Source: Rosellinia necatrix (lineage: Eukaryota > Ascomycota > Sordariomycetes > Xylariales > Xylariaceae). From it: DNA of 64,000 bases. Position 1 is the first letter of the stretch; every line of letters begins with the position of its first letter. Below, piece after piece: positions 45,464-57,494 of the stretch. The notes below the pieces were generated by a model. That model saw only the letters and a program-made list of their open reading frames with translations. It had not been told where the DNA came from and did no database searches. The stretch covers positions 2,231,501 through 2,295,500 of the forward strand of contig JAGYVD010000008.1 of assembly GCA_021209875.1 (NCBI GenBank). Direction: 5' to 3'. The position numbers and the translations under genes are program-made.

Positions 45464-47822
45464 AAACTAGATGGCAGCAAATAATATGTAAAAATAGGAC
45501 CTTCAACCTTGGGGCCCAGTTAGGGGGTTCCTACAGGCCACGGCTGATTCATGGGTTTATTGGGGTAGGCCGAGGGTAGATAGAGGGTAGGGCAGAGGCA
45601 GGGTATACTCCCTACCAGCAGATTCCCAGCCTTGGTCGGGTCACTGGTCATGTGTCGCCCATGCACCCCGCACAATGATCGACGCCTCCTAGTAACTAAC
45701 ACACTAGACCCTGAAATGGTGCTGAAATGAGAATGGATAACACTAGAGGTACTATGTTCGATGGGGTTAGGGTGAGCTGAACAGATAACTTACATACAAG
45801 TACATACATACATGTGCATATGTATGCATGTAGGAAGATTCATGAGTGATAGGTAACTATACTATGGTACTCGAGGATGGTTAATATAATTTTTCCTTTT
45901 GATTTGTGAGGCTTTCAAACCCGGCCATTCCGCTCAGCCATCGAATTGCCCCAATTGGTAGTCGAGGTGCCCAGTAAGCAAGGTGTCCGCATGGCATGAA
46001 AAGAAAAGGCATCCCCCATAGTGTACATACATACAAACCAATACTACACTACGAGTACGGTAAAAGTGGCCATGGAGAAGACCCAGCTTGACCAGGGGTC
46101 AGCCTTTTTGTTCCAATTCCCGACAATGCGGAGAAGCTATCAATTTATTGGAGATTGTTCAGGTAGATCGGCCTGGTTTACGTGAGCACACCTATACACT
46201 ACTTGTATCTATCTATCCGACTCTACTTGTATTTCATGATCCTCGTATCTAAGTATTTAGACAGACAACTGCATCCCATGCATCCATAGTGCGCTCTGTC
46301 GAGTCAGTAGGAGGCATAATAACCTGTTCAGCTCAGCCCAGATAATTATGCCGTCCGTCTCGCGTAAGGTCTCGCTTAAGGTACGAAGTACGCTAAGCGA
46401 CGCTAGGTGCTTGTTACTGTACATATCCACATCGCCAGCGGCGTAGCGTCTTTAGGAAGTTTGCACCAGGAACGCCCGCCTACCTAGGCACGATTTTGGC
46501 TGGATTAGCGACTCAGATTCACTTGGGCCATAGGAGGCCTTAATTAGGTATCTGTCTGTATCCCCTTCAATACCGGCAAGGTAACGGGTTACCCAATTGC
46601 ACATTGCAAAGCAACTACCTTAATTATTTACCTACACTACTTTTCACAAGGCTTAGGGAAGGTATTATCTAAGTGCCTAGGTCGCCTTGAATCAAGGTGA
46701 GAGGCGCGTATATGTATGGACCTGCCATAACAGGAGTTATGTTGCGAGTCCTACAGCATGACAGATGCCATGACGGAAGCTTCCCCATTGTCGTTATTAT
46801 TACCAGGTATGTTACATCTCCCACTGTTATCAGGTTTTGCAGGTGAGCAGCTCACATCAATATCTATTAGTACTGTACATACTCCAGAGATGCACTGTGG
46901 ACCTTTGCTCCTATCGGCTGGTTAACTACTTACTTGTAAGTGCGCATTACTGTCCATGGATGAAATGGAAACGCATAGTTACGTAAGTACATAAGTACAT
47001 ATGTATGTAGGTAACACCACCTAGATACATACTGGCCACTGGTATCTCAATCATGATTGGAATTATGATAGTATTATGCATATAGTGAACCATAATCGTC
47101 ACTAGACTTCCAAATTGAACACAGCGCCTACATAGGTATGTTATAAGTGATACCAGGAGAACCCTACCTACACAATCAACCAAACCAACCCAACTTGACT
47201 ACTAGGTAACTACCTACCTACCTACCTACCTACCTGGCCACAATACACAAAATTTGCAACAGTAAAAGTTGGTCCAAAATAGGTTGCGGACTTGCACGCG
47301 GCTATTTCTGTTTTCGGACATGCCCCAGATCTAGATTTCTGGCTTGGTGTGCCTGGCCGGGACTCGGAACGGTGGTCAATATCCCGATACGATGCCAAGC
47401 GCCAAGCGCCAAGATCCAAGAGCCAAAGGGGACGGCAAAATGGCTTCAGGGACTCCGTACTGTATGAACGACCTAACCCGCCCGCCTGGCCTGTGATCCG
47501 TCCTGTGTTCCCAGGCCGGTCGAGCGACTAATGGGAGACCAAGTTAGCGTACAGTACGGGGGAAGAGCAGTGCACGACCTACCGAAGAGAGGTATCTTTG
47601 TTAACCAACCACATGTTCCATCCATCCCATAGTGCATCGTATCATACTACATCACATCGCATCGCATCGCGGCGCATCCCAATCTGTTCTCTACCTACCT
47701 ACTTACCTACCTACCTACCTAGTTGTCACCTCTAGACCTACGTCCAGATCTACCTTCCGACCTGCCTACAGACCTACCTACTTAGATTGGGCGTTCACCG
47801 ATCTGGTGTGTGCGTGCGTTTG

Positions 47823-47860
47823 CGTGTGTGTGTGTGTGTGTGTATGTGTGTACGTGTGTG
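47823..47860. repeat. (GT)n microsatellite
   Basis: About ten GT units plus interrupted TGTACGTGTGTG, about 700 bp upstream of the mannosidase gene. Confidence 0.9.
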
Positions 47861-48211
47861 TGCCGTTCTTTCTTCGGCGGGCAACTTCTCCCACCTCTCG
47901 GTCCAGTCGCCACCTTCGCTGGGGCGATGAACTGAGCTTCGCTCCATCGTTCCATCGCTCCCTTTGCTGCCATTTCCTGCTACCATTTCACCTCCCTCAG
48001 CCTCTATCCTTTGCCGGCTACACTCTCTCGGGCAGTTGGCAGGGCATCCACCGGCAAAGCATCTACGTGCAGGTCCAGTAGCTGCTGCCGAACCGACTAT
48101 AATCCATCGTACCCGACCATAACCGGCCACACTCAACCATCTACAGCTTCGCCAACACATCCTTGCCCCGCCTATCTCGCGCAGGAACTATCTACTACAC
48201 GCCACCGAACC

Positions 48212-48252
48212 ATCGACCAACGACCAACGACCAACGACCAACGACCATTGAC

Positions 48253-48284
<32 letters not shown>

Positions 48285-48298
48285 AACCATCAACCATC
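48212..48298. repeat. Heptamer tandem array in the GH47 leader
   Basis: Consecutive CGACCAA units (about four) turn into ATCGAAC units (about four) and then CATCAAC units. It lies 270-360 bp before the mannosidase ATG, probably in transcribed leader. Confidence 0.85.
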
Positions 48299-48569
48299 TC
48301 CAAACCACCGTATCCCGGCTCGAACCCCTCGGGACTCATAGCCTCGCCAACCTCGTCTTGGTTATGGTCGCATGCTCTTCTTCACCACCACGGGGAATGA
48401 TGATAGCACTCGTCCTTTACTAATATCCCCTGTTGCATTAGCCCCGTCTTGCCACGGGGCGTTCGCACGAGCGCGCAAAGAAAAACCACCCATCTCGACG
48501 ATCCCTCCTCTCCCTGTTTAGCTAATCCTCCACCGCCCTTCGACCCATTTGTCCTCGACATCCTGCGCC

Positions 48570-51500
48570 ATGGTTCGCCTTCGAAGATACCGATACTATG
48601 TCTTTTTCGCTGCCATCGTCGTGTTTCTCCTGTACCGTGTTGCCCAGAATAGCGAGCAATGGGAGGCTGTTTCGGCCTCGTTCTCCCATGCCGCACCCCC
48701 ATCCAAATCCAAATTGCCTCCCACCAGCAAGTCCGGTACGGATGCTCAAGCCAATACCCAACCCGACGGCATTTCTAGCGATGATGATGACCTCCCCCAG
48801 CGAATATTAGGCAGGCCTACCAAGGACAATTCTCCCAGCCAAGACAAGTCCCCTAGTAAAGATGGCCGTCCCATTAAGGACAATGCCCCCGTCAAGGACA
48901 CCACTTCGTCCAAAGACAGCATTCCCCCCAAGAATAATGCTCCTGCTAAAGATAATTCTCCCGCTAAGATTCCCGAACTGAAAAGCACCCATCACGCCGA
49001 GGACACCGGCTACGACGATGAAGATGATGACTTCGATCTCACTCCTCAGACCGATGCTACCGTCAAGGAAGGGGGAGTCATAGCCTACGACCATGAAGGA
49101 GCTGCCAAGGTCACAACTGCTCCTATCATCAACATGCCGGACAAAAACGTTGGTCAAGGTGCTAAAGATGCGGATCAGAAACCTATAAAACCAACGACTA
49201 CTGCCATCCATTGGGAGAAGGTCCCTGAACACTTCCCGGTTCCGCGGTCTGAGATTATTACGCTTCCCACCGGGAAGCCCAAGAAGATACCGGCTATACA
49301 GTATGCTTTCGGAAAGGAGTCGTCTGCCAGCCGGGAAATGCGCGAGGCACGCCAGCAACAGGTCAAGGCCGAGATGGAACGCGGCTGGGCCGGTTATTGG
49401 AAATACGCCAAAGGCCACGATGAATTGAGTCCTGTCACCAAGAAATTTCGTGACCCGTTTTGCGGGTGGGCCGCCACGCTGGTTGATTCGCTTGATACGT
49501 TGTGGATTATGGGCATGGAAGAAGAATTCAAAGAGGCTCTTCTGGAAGTCGAAAAAATAGATTTCACCGTCGGTAAACGGTCCGAAATCCCCGTGTTCGA
49601 AACAACGATCCGATATCTCGGCGGATTAATCGCCGCGTATGATGTGAGCGGTGGCAAGAGCGGTGGATATGATATACTCCTGCAGAAGGCTGTTGAGCTG
49701 GCTGAGATCCTGATGGGCGTATTTGACACGCCGAATCGTATGCCTGTGCTTTACTACAACTGGAAACCTCAATTTGCCTCGCAACCCAGGAGGGCGGGTA
49801 CCAGTGTGAGTGTTGCCGAGCTGGGTTCGCTTGCGATGGAATTCACCCGCCTTGCTCAGCTCACCAAGGAGAATAAGTACTATGATGCCGTTGCGCGCAT
49901 CACGGATGCCTTTTACGAGTGGCAGGAGAGGGGTACTTCCATCCCCGGCATCTTTCCTGAGCATATCGACGCAAGCGGATGTAACAACACTGCCCAGAGA
50001 GAACTTGAAGCCGCCCAAAGCGCCGCTGAAGCTGAGGCCGAAGATGAGGACAGTGACGACGACCAGGTGACCGGGCTGATTGCGAATGAGGATGACGAAT
50101 TTGACCTCGAATCCGGCGACGCCGTGTCCCGTGTTCTCAAGCGTTCCGGAAAGAGTACTGCTCTGAATCTAAACGTCAAGAAGACCAAGGACCCGAAAAC
50201 CGGCAAGGTTAGACTCATTGCCGGAGAAAGGGCCTTGCCCGAATGCGTGTCGCAGGGACTAACGTCCGGTGGCTGGGGATCAGAGCAGTATAGTATGGGA
50301 GGATCACAAGACTCCACTTATGAATATTTCCCAAAACAATGGTTGCTTCTCGGTGGCTTGGAGCCAAAATACAAAGAGCTGCATCTGAAGGTTAGCGAGG
50401 CGGTTAAGAAGTGGTTGTTATTCCGGCCGATGGTCCCAGACGACCGCGATATCCTGTTTTCTTCCAAGATTATCACGACTGGGCAGCCCGAACAGGACGC
50501 CACTAAGCAATATGAAGTCACGCACCTTACCTGTTTCATAGGAGGCATGTTTGGCATGGGTGGGAAGATTTTTGATATCCCGGCTGACGTTGAAATTGGT
50601 GCGAAGCTCACCGAAGGTTGCGTGTGGGCATATGAAAGCACGCCAACCGGTATAATGCCTGAAGGTGCCCACGTGTTGCCCTGTCTCGATGCAAAAGACT
50701 GCCATTGGAACCAGACCCGGTACGAGCATGCTCTAGATCCTTCGTTTGATAGTCGGGACGAACAGATCCAGGCATACAACGAACGAAAGGCCAAAGCTAA
50801 AGCTGCTGCGGAAAAAGAAGAGGAAGAAAAGAAAAAGGCCGCACAAGACCTTGCTTCGTCAAGACGCAATCAAGTCAGCCACAATAATGCCAGGGTTGAA
50901 AAGAGAGCCCCAGTTTCTGCCACCGAGATAGAAGACTTGGAGGATAGTGATCCGGCTCCCGGATTTAAGAAATCCGCCATCGTTCAGGTCCCCCCCCAAG
51001 AAGAAGGGGATACTATCGAAGAGGACCCTTTTCGGCCACTGTCGCACGAGGAGTATGTAGCCAACAAAATTAAAAGTGAGAAGCTGCCAAAGGGCTTCGT
51101 AGACGTGAACTCAAGGGCGTATATTCTACGGTGCGTCGACCTCCTTTTTTCTTTCTTCCTCACTTCCCGTTTGGAGCGCTTGAGATTTTCACAGTATTGC
51201 TGACGTGTGTACACAGACCCGAGGCCATTGAGTCGGTTTGGTATATGTACAGAATAACCGGGGATAAGAAGTGGCAGGAGGAGGGCTGGAAAATGTTCGA
51301 GTCCATCGTACGCTACACGACAACAGAAGTCGGTAGTAGTGCTATCAACAACGTGTTAACTACGAGCACGACTCAGCTGAACGAGATGGAGAGTTTTTGG
51401 ACGGCTGAAACATTGAAATACTTCTACTTGCTGTAAGTCTCCCTACTTGGCGGCATTTGATCGTGGGTGAGGAATTGGGCTGACGCTTTTTCATGAAAGG

Positions 51501-51593
51501 TACTCGGAACCGAGTCTAATCAGTCTGGACCATTATGTCTTCAACACCGAAGCGCATCCTTTCAAGCGGCCAAAAGCGCCGTTTGGCGTATGA
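48570..51593 (+). CDS. Class I alpha-1,2-mannosidase (GH47), large form
   Basis: 956-residue type II membrane glycosidase that trims alpha-1,2-linked mannose from N-glycans in ER or Golgi. Exons are 48570-51130, 51217-51432 and 51500-51593; introns are 86 and 67 bp. There is a short cytoplasmic tail, then an anchor ([17 protein letters not shown]), then a long stem (residues about 35-250) with Lys-Asp/Pro repeats near 83-133. The catalytic domain contains [59 protein letters not shown] and the end TEAHPF. Two insertions are unusual: an acidic loop (about residues 480-545) and a Lys/Glu-rich coiled segment (about 735-770). The ATG at 48,570 (GCCATGG) is preferred over the in-frame one 21 bp upstream. 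Confidence 0.9.
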
Positions 51594-54537
51594 TTTCCCC
51601 GAGGCGCATTAGAAGAAGAAAAAATACGATATTACGACGACTGCGCGTGACTGGGTATACTATATAGAGGGCCGATGAGCAGAACATTGCAGCCCCACAC
51701 GTCGAAATCACAGGAGTGGGCGTCGTCATCAGCGGGGCTCCGTATCAGGATTCATTGCGAACGGGCCTCGTCTCATTGCGGGCAATCCTCCACACGACGC
51801 CCAATCATACTATAACCGCGCATTATCGCGCAACCACTTTTGTTGGCGGAACGAGCCGAGGTTATTTGCATAGCACATATCCCACATTATCGCGCTGACT
51901 TTGTTCGTAATGGTTACTATATGTATAATTATGCTCAGCGACATGTTGTATATATATATACACTCAATCCCATGAGCTTCATGTTGAGATGGGCAATTGC
52001 CATCTTACCGCATTTCTCTGTTCATTTTCGGATGCCGTACACGATTCACTCCACGCGTCTTTGCCATAATACGTATGCGCTAGGTAGACGGCCCGGCATT
52101 TAAAATGCACGAGATGGTAAATCGCCGAACAATACCACGCCGTCTAGGCGGGTTTCGGCCATTGATATGCAGTCATAGGAACAATTAAACTAGCTATCGG
52201 TAAAATGATGAGGTTATTATACCTGTAATTTCATACTCTTGCTGTTTGCAAAACCGATCTAAATATGTTAGCTCAACTACGAATGCATATGCATACCACC
52301 CTGACGGGCGTATCGAAACGCCCCGAGCCCTTGGTAATCCATCGAATCACAGTATCAGTACAACCTGGGGATGCGAGTTGCCCCGGTATGAAGACCAAGT
52401 CGGACTTCCTATCCCGCAAGCAGCATCGTATCAAGACTTGAGCTGTTGAAATGTACACTAGTGTATTTATCGGGAACAGGTTGAAGGCAGGGAGGCAGCG
52501 CAGTGTACTACTCTTATACTAATATATTCGCATTGGAGATCACATCTCGGCTCTACAAGCCCCCTTAGCCAGGATCCAACACACCACATCTTCTTTGAAA
52601 CCCGCCGACCCTTGAGATGTACAGGATCACGCTAGCAATTCATGGTGAAAATGCTATAAACTGCCGTTAACGTCCAGTTCGCCCGATCTCCCGGGGCTAA
52701 GTCGGGGATAAAAACGTCCTCAAGTACGATACCCCCCCCCAACGCTAATTTGGAGTTCGAGGTGGTATCAAGGTACTTGAACCGGGTGATCTGCCAATGC
52801 AGCCCACTACCACCTTAGGGAGACCGGCAGTGGCCAGACCCAGACCAAGTGATGCCGTGCGTGAAAATGAGATGCTTGGGATAGCCCGCGGCCGCGGTCG
52901 GACCTGTCTCTCTCTCCAAATCGGAGCCGTCGTGTTCCCGATGGACCAATGCAGAATGTTTATGGGCTGTATTCAAGAGACAAGAGATTTTTATCCTCGA
53001 ACCCTAGCTCACGACCCCGTCCGCACGTTTGAACCCTCCTAAGGCCTGGAGAATCACTCTTACCCTAGAGCTGCTTTCACGGGAGTTTCCACACTCTCAA
53101 CACGCCTACTGAGCACGCTAATGCACTCTACACTGACCCTCATTTTTGTGACAAGGTAATGGATACGCGGCGTGTCCTTGCCGATGACGGGCTAGCAATT
53201 CCATTGAAGGACCGCAACGAAAACACTGTCTGTATCGAAAGCACCTCGTCTCGACGGAATTTAGAACTCTCCATTCGTTGGCCCTACACTACCGAAGTAT
53301 GGCGGGGCAGCCTATATAACCGGGGATGTTTGGCATTCGGTCATCGGGAATACACAGCGGAGATAACTATACCCCTGAACGCGTACTAGAACGCGAATAT
53401 GCCCCTCGAGAGTGGCCTCTGCTCTCGAACTGAGGATTGAGATAGTCATGGATACCGCCAGTAGATGTCGTCAGAACGTGTCTTCTGACAGGTGTGATGC
53501 GGGGAACTATACCTTTCGCCACAGCGAAAATGACCATGGCAGGTCTCTCAACGTTCCATGTCATAATCTTTCGCTGCTGTTTACCTAGATACCAAATACA
53601 ACTTCGCCATACCCTTCTACGTGGGTTACCGTTTCTGAGGGGCGGTGTTGTCCCATCGATATTGTACTCGTTCATCTTATCGGGGACCTAAAGAGGTGCT
53701 CATGCTCATGGAAGCGTTCCTGGCTTTTCATTGCTGCTCATGTAACTATCGCCTCATGTCCCGGTCCAAAGGCAGATTCGACAGCTCGGTCAGGAGCGGC
53801 GGTCTCGTAATGATGGCCCAAGTAGTGTGTCTTTCATATAACAGCATGCATTTGGCTCCAACTATGCGACCAGAACTAATAAGCCCTTCTTTCTCGACAC
53901 GCGAGCGTAGGTTTTCAGTCGCGCGTCAAACCTTCGACCTGCCTATTAATGAGTGTTGGCAAAAGGTTCTGTTTCTGTGAGGCCGTACCCGGTGGCTTGT
54001 GTCGCACGTTTCCTAACTCTACGCAGATGGCACCGGCCTCATATAAATGCATATGTGCAGATCGTGCCGACAGACACTGTTGCGACGCTCATCTGCTGAG
54101 TAAATTGCGAGAATGAAGACGACGTTCGGTCGCGTGTTGGTTTACTGCGTTGATGCTTAGCATCTTACGACATTACTAAAAATAGCCCGTTTTGCTTACT
54201 AGAGTCGCTGGCGTCTCGGCACTACACTGAGGCTGACGTCCCAATGGGGGAAAGCTCTTCATCTCCTTTTTTTCTTACTCGGGCCCTTCATGCTGGGAGC
54301 CATTATTCATCCTCATCCAAATCGAGATTGCTTCATCAGGACAGATTTCTCTCTCTCCATGACCGTGTGTGCTCATCATATATAAGAGATAATTGGCGGG
54401 CCAGGGAACCGATGGTCGAGAGGGCCGCGTTATTGAAGTAGATCTCTTATTTTGCAAAAAGTCTTGGCGAAGGCGGGTCACGATCTTTCTTACCGTTCAC
54501 TAACGCAATCAATCTCATTCACACCGAGGGTGCCATC
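51594..54537. other. Intergenic, no gene seen
   Basis: 2.9 kb with only short frames on both strands, none protein-like. TATATATA lies at about 51,951-51,962 and C-runs at 52,731-52,740. No RNA gene or transposon feature is visible. Confidence 0.5.
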
Positions 54538-54876
54538 ATGGGCATCTTACGCAAGTTGGGCCTCGTGCTCACCCTCCCGCTGCTCTTCCTCACCTTCCGG
54601 GCGGCGTATAACCAGTACATGCTGGAATCATTAACATATACCATTGACCCGTTATCACCCGACGACCTCGTCTTCGATTCGGAGCTCTACACCACCTTAT
54701 TCAACCACACGACATGGGCCAAGGTCGACTCGTTCGCCGTCGGCGTCGGCATCCCTTTCAAGGCGCTCCCGAAGGATCTACGCAGTGAGGAGGCTTTTGG
54801 AGCCGAGGTGATGAAGCAGCTCTGGGACCAGAGACGTACGACCCTCTTCCCCTTCCCCCCCCCTGCCCCTCGCCCT

Positions 54877-54911
<35 letters not shown>

Positions 54912-55333
54912 CTTCTTCCCTCACAGCGTCGGGATCAGCTTTTGATTAACGCGGAGACACAGTCGCGACGCAGTTCGGCAGGAAGCCGTCGAACAAGCAG
55001 CCGAAGATGGGGGACGGCAGCGTCAGCGACACGCTCGCGGCGCAGGTGGTGAGCGTGGGCGACAAGGACATGTCGATCGCGCTCGTCAGCCGGCCGAAGA
55101 AGAACCAGCTGCCGATGGGCTTCGAGCACGTGCTGGTCACGTTCGACTGGGAGGGCAAGGTGGCCATGGCCATGATCCGCTACATCTGGCACACCAAGAC
55201 GGAGACGCCCCCCGGCTGGCGCAAGTCCCTGGCCCGCTGGTCCCAGAAGAACGGCCGCCGCCAGTGGCTCCTGCACACGGCCAACGCCATCGCCGACCAG
55301 AGGAAGGCCCAGCCCGTGAAGCTGGAGCTGTAG
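54538..55333 (+). CDS. Uncharacterised membrane-anchored protein
   Basis: 222-residue protein from exons 54538-54835 and 54963-55333; the 127-bp intron holds a (CA)n tract and a GATTAAC branch. The frame is preserved across the join (WDQR-LATQFGRKP). A hydrophobic segment at residues 5-23 (LRKLGLVLTLPLLFLTF) is probably a signal anchor. The rest is soluble, with an alternating strand pattern (WAKVDSFAVGVGIPFKA, GFEHVLVTFDWEGKVAMAMI) and a basic C-terminus. No family recognised. Exon 2 is GC-rich while exon 1 is balanced. Confidence 0.72.
54880..54910. repeat. (CA)n microsatellite in an intron
   Basis: About 15 CA units inside the single intron of the uncharacterised gene at 54,538-55,333. 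Confidence 0.9.
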
Positions 55334-57494
55334 AGGGTTGGGTCCGGACCGGATATTATGGGCCAGGGTCAGAAGGTGTGATAAGATTGTTACGAAATGT
55401 GTAATTTTTTATTTTTATTTTTTTCTCAATCAATAGACCTCGCCTTGGTAGGGAATTGGGAAAGGACTCCGGAAAGGGCTACAAGATTTCATTTAAAACA
55501 AAGAGAGAAAAAAACAATAAAACCTATATAATTATCAACTTGTCCAAACGAGATGGTTGGTAGCTAAATTGCCCAGTTAGTTCAAACCGTCTTTGAGTAG
55601 TGTTTCCAATCTCAACATAATCTTATCTTCTCCCTAGTTGTAAATGGCCTGATTCTTATCAACCTAACGGTATATCATCGCATTTAGGAAGCCATCCAGA
55701 TGATATGATATCGCTTAGCATAAGCCCACAATACCAACTGCTGTGTACACTTATCGCGGCAACCCTCGGCTCATTATCATTCGAGGGCTATCCTTGTCAG
55801 TATATGGAAACTTTATTTTGTGCCTTGCGGTAGGTATTGAGATCGGGAAATATCGCGCAGATACGGTAAGTACTGTGTTTCCGATTCGGAGAGAAGGAAC
55901 AAAGTTTCAATAAATTATGAGCGAGCTCACTCAGTCTAGGCGTACTTCTATCACGACGTATTCATATTAGCGATACCATTTCAACTCAACTACTGCCCGG
56001 TTGTTATGTTTAACGTCGTGTTAGACTCTTGATTATATAACTAGCCGTAACGTAGTATGATAGATTTCCTCCGAGGTCCGAGAGCCTTGAACTACCTAGC
56101 CTCTTTCGTCGCGTATGGTATGGAACGGGAAGTCCCATCCATGCACGCACCCGCGCACCTATAAATCCGACTCAACTTTTTTTTTTTTTTTTTTGCCCAT
56201 TGACTAGGTTCATGAACGATTTATAAAGGTACTACTTCTCAATTGCCTGTTATGCTTTCCGACATCTCTCTTTTTTGCATACCAATTGACACCTTAGCCG
56301 CCTTAATAAAGCAGGTTACTATTGGGCTCAGAAGGGAGAGATCGTATTTCTTGCTAGGTTAGCCAAACATGGCCGTGGTGCGGTTGGGGTTAGGCACGAA
56401 AGGATGCGGGGATCGGTTATGTATTTCATTAATTTAAATGATGCTGAACGCCTAAAAGCTGGAGAGAATAACAAGGCAAACAATAATCGTCTCAAGCTTG
56501 TTGTTTTGTAGCCCACATTGCCATCTAAGCCCGTGGAGTTCCCAATTTCAGTACATAGAAGAATTGGACTAGTTATATACTGATACTGATCTATCCAGAA
56601 ACCCCGACTTCTTTAGGTTAAAAAGCCACATACTTCACGCGTACGAGAGAGACTTTTCTGGCATTTGTGACTTTTCTAACTCTTAAATTTTAGTTGTCCC
56701 GACACTTTTACGACCCCTACCTACAATAGTTTAACCCACAAGGTCGACCCCCGGCGCGTGAGCATCTCGAGCCAGGTATATTCCAATTCCCCGTCCCCAA
56801 TTCTGCTCCGCAGTGCTTGGCTCCTCGGCTGGTATGCTAACGCCCCCCGGACCCCGCAAATCAATATCTGCTCTTGGTGCTTATGTGACGAGTTTTCATC
56901 AAGTAATATGGCGGGTCAGGCCCATGCGGTACCACGAGGATCGCAAGATCGGCGGTGCCTTAGCACGCATTCTGCACACATCGAGCGCCCATCTAGGCTA
57001 TCATCGGCCCATGGGTTCACCAAGACTGACCGGGGGACTGTGACATGGTTGCGCGCCCCAAGTGGACACTCGAGTTGGTGATCTCGGCGCGCAGAACACA
57101 GGACATTGCTTCTAGAACGCTGGGAAGAAAACTAGGAAGAGAACGCACACTAACCCTGCGCTATCCCATGCAATCTCAGCCCGTACGCATTACGACAAGG
57201 TAGGTAAAATATAATACATGCATACATCCACCGCCGTTTGCATGCATTCGCTTTCGGCGCCTTTCCCCTCGTCACTTCTCACCTTTAATCCAACCAACGC
57301 GATCCGGGCGGAAGCGTAACCCCCAGCAAAAACGGCACGACGCGAAACTGAGGTGAAAGCCTAGTTTTGCGCCGGAAGGGAAAAAAGGAGAACAAGGGAG
57401 AAGAAGAAGGGGGAAAAAAGACGAGAAAAAAAAAGAAAAACGAAAAAAGAAAAACGAAAAACGAAAAGAGGATTAAACCCGAAGCGCGGTTACG
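55334..57494. other. Intergenic region
   Basis: 2.2 kb. An AATAAAA-type signal lies near 55,516, consistent with the 3' end of the preceding gene. A T20 tract is at about 56,178-56,195. The 130 bp before the permease ATG are strongly A/G-rich. Frames at 56,758-57,081 are not protein-like. Confidence 0.5.

Larger units (their letters stand above)
43929..48569. other. Long intergenic region before the GH47 gene
   Basis: 4.6 kb without a credible gene. The 169-codon plus frame at 44,124-44,633 overlaps antisense frames and is not protein-like. Repeats are frequent: (AGGGTGGAGGT)3 at 45,431-45,463, (CTAC)n at 47,213-47,235, TACC units at 47,692-47,722, (GT)n at 47,823-47,843 and heptamers at 48,212-48,298. 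The last 500 bp are CT-rich leader. Confidence 0.5.
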
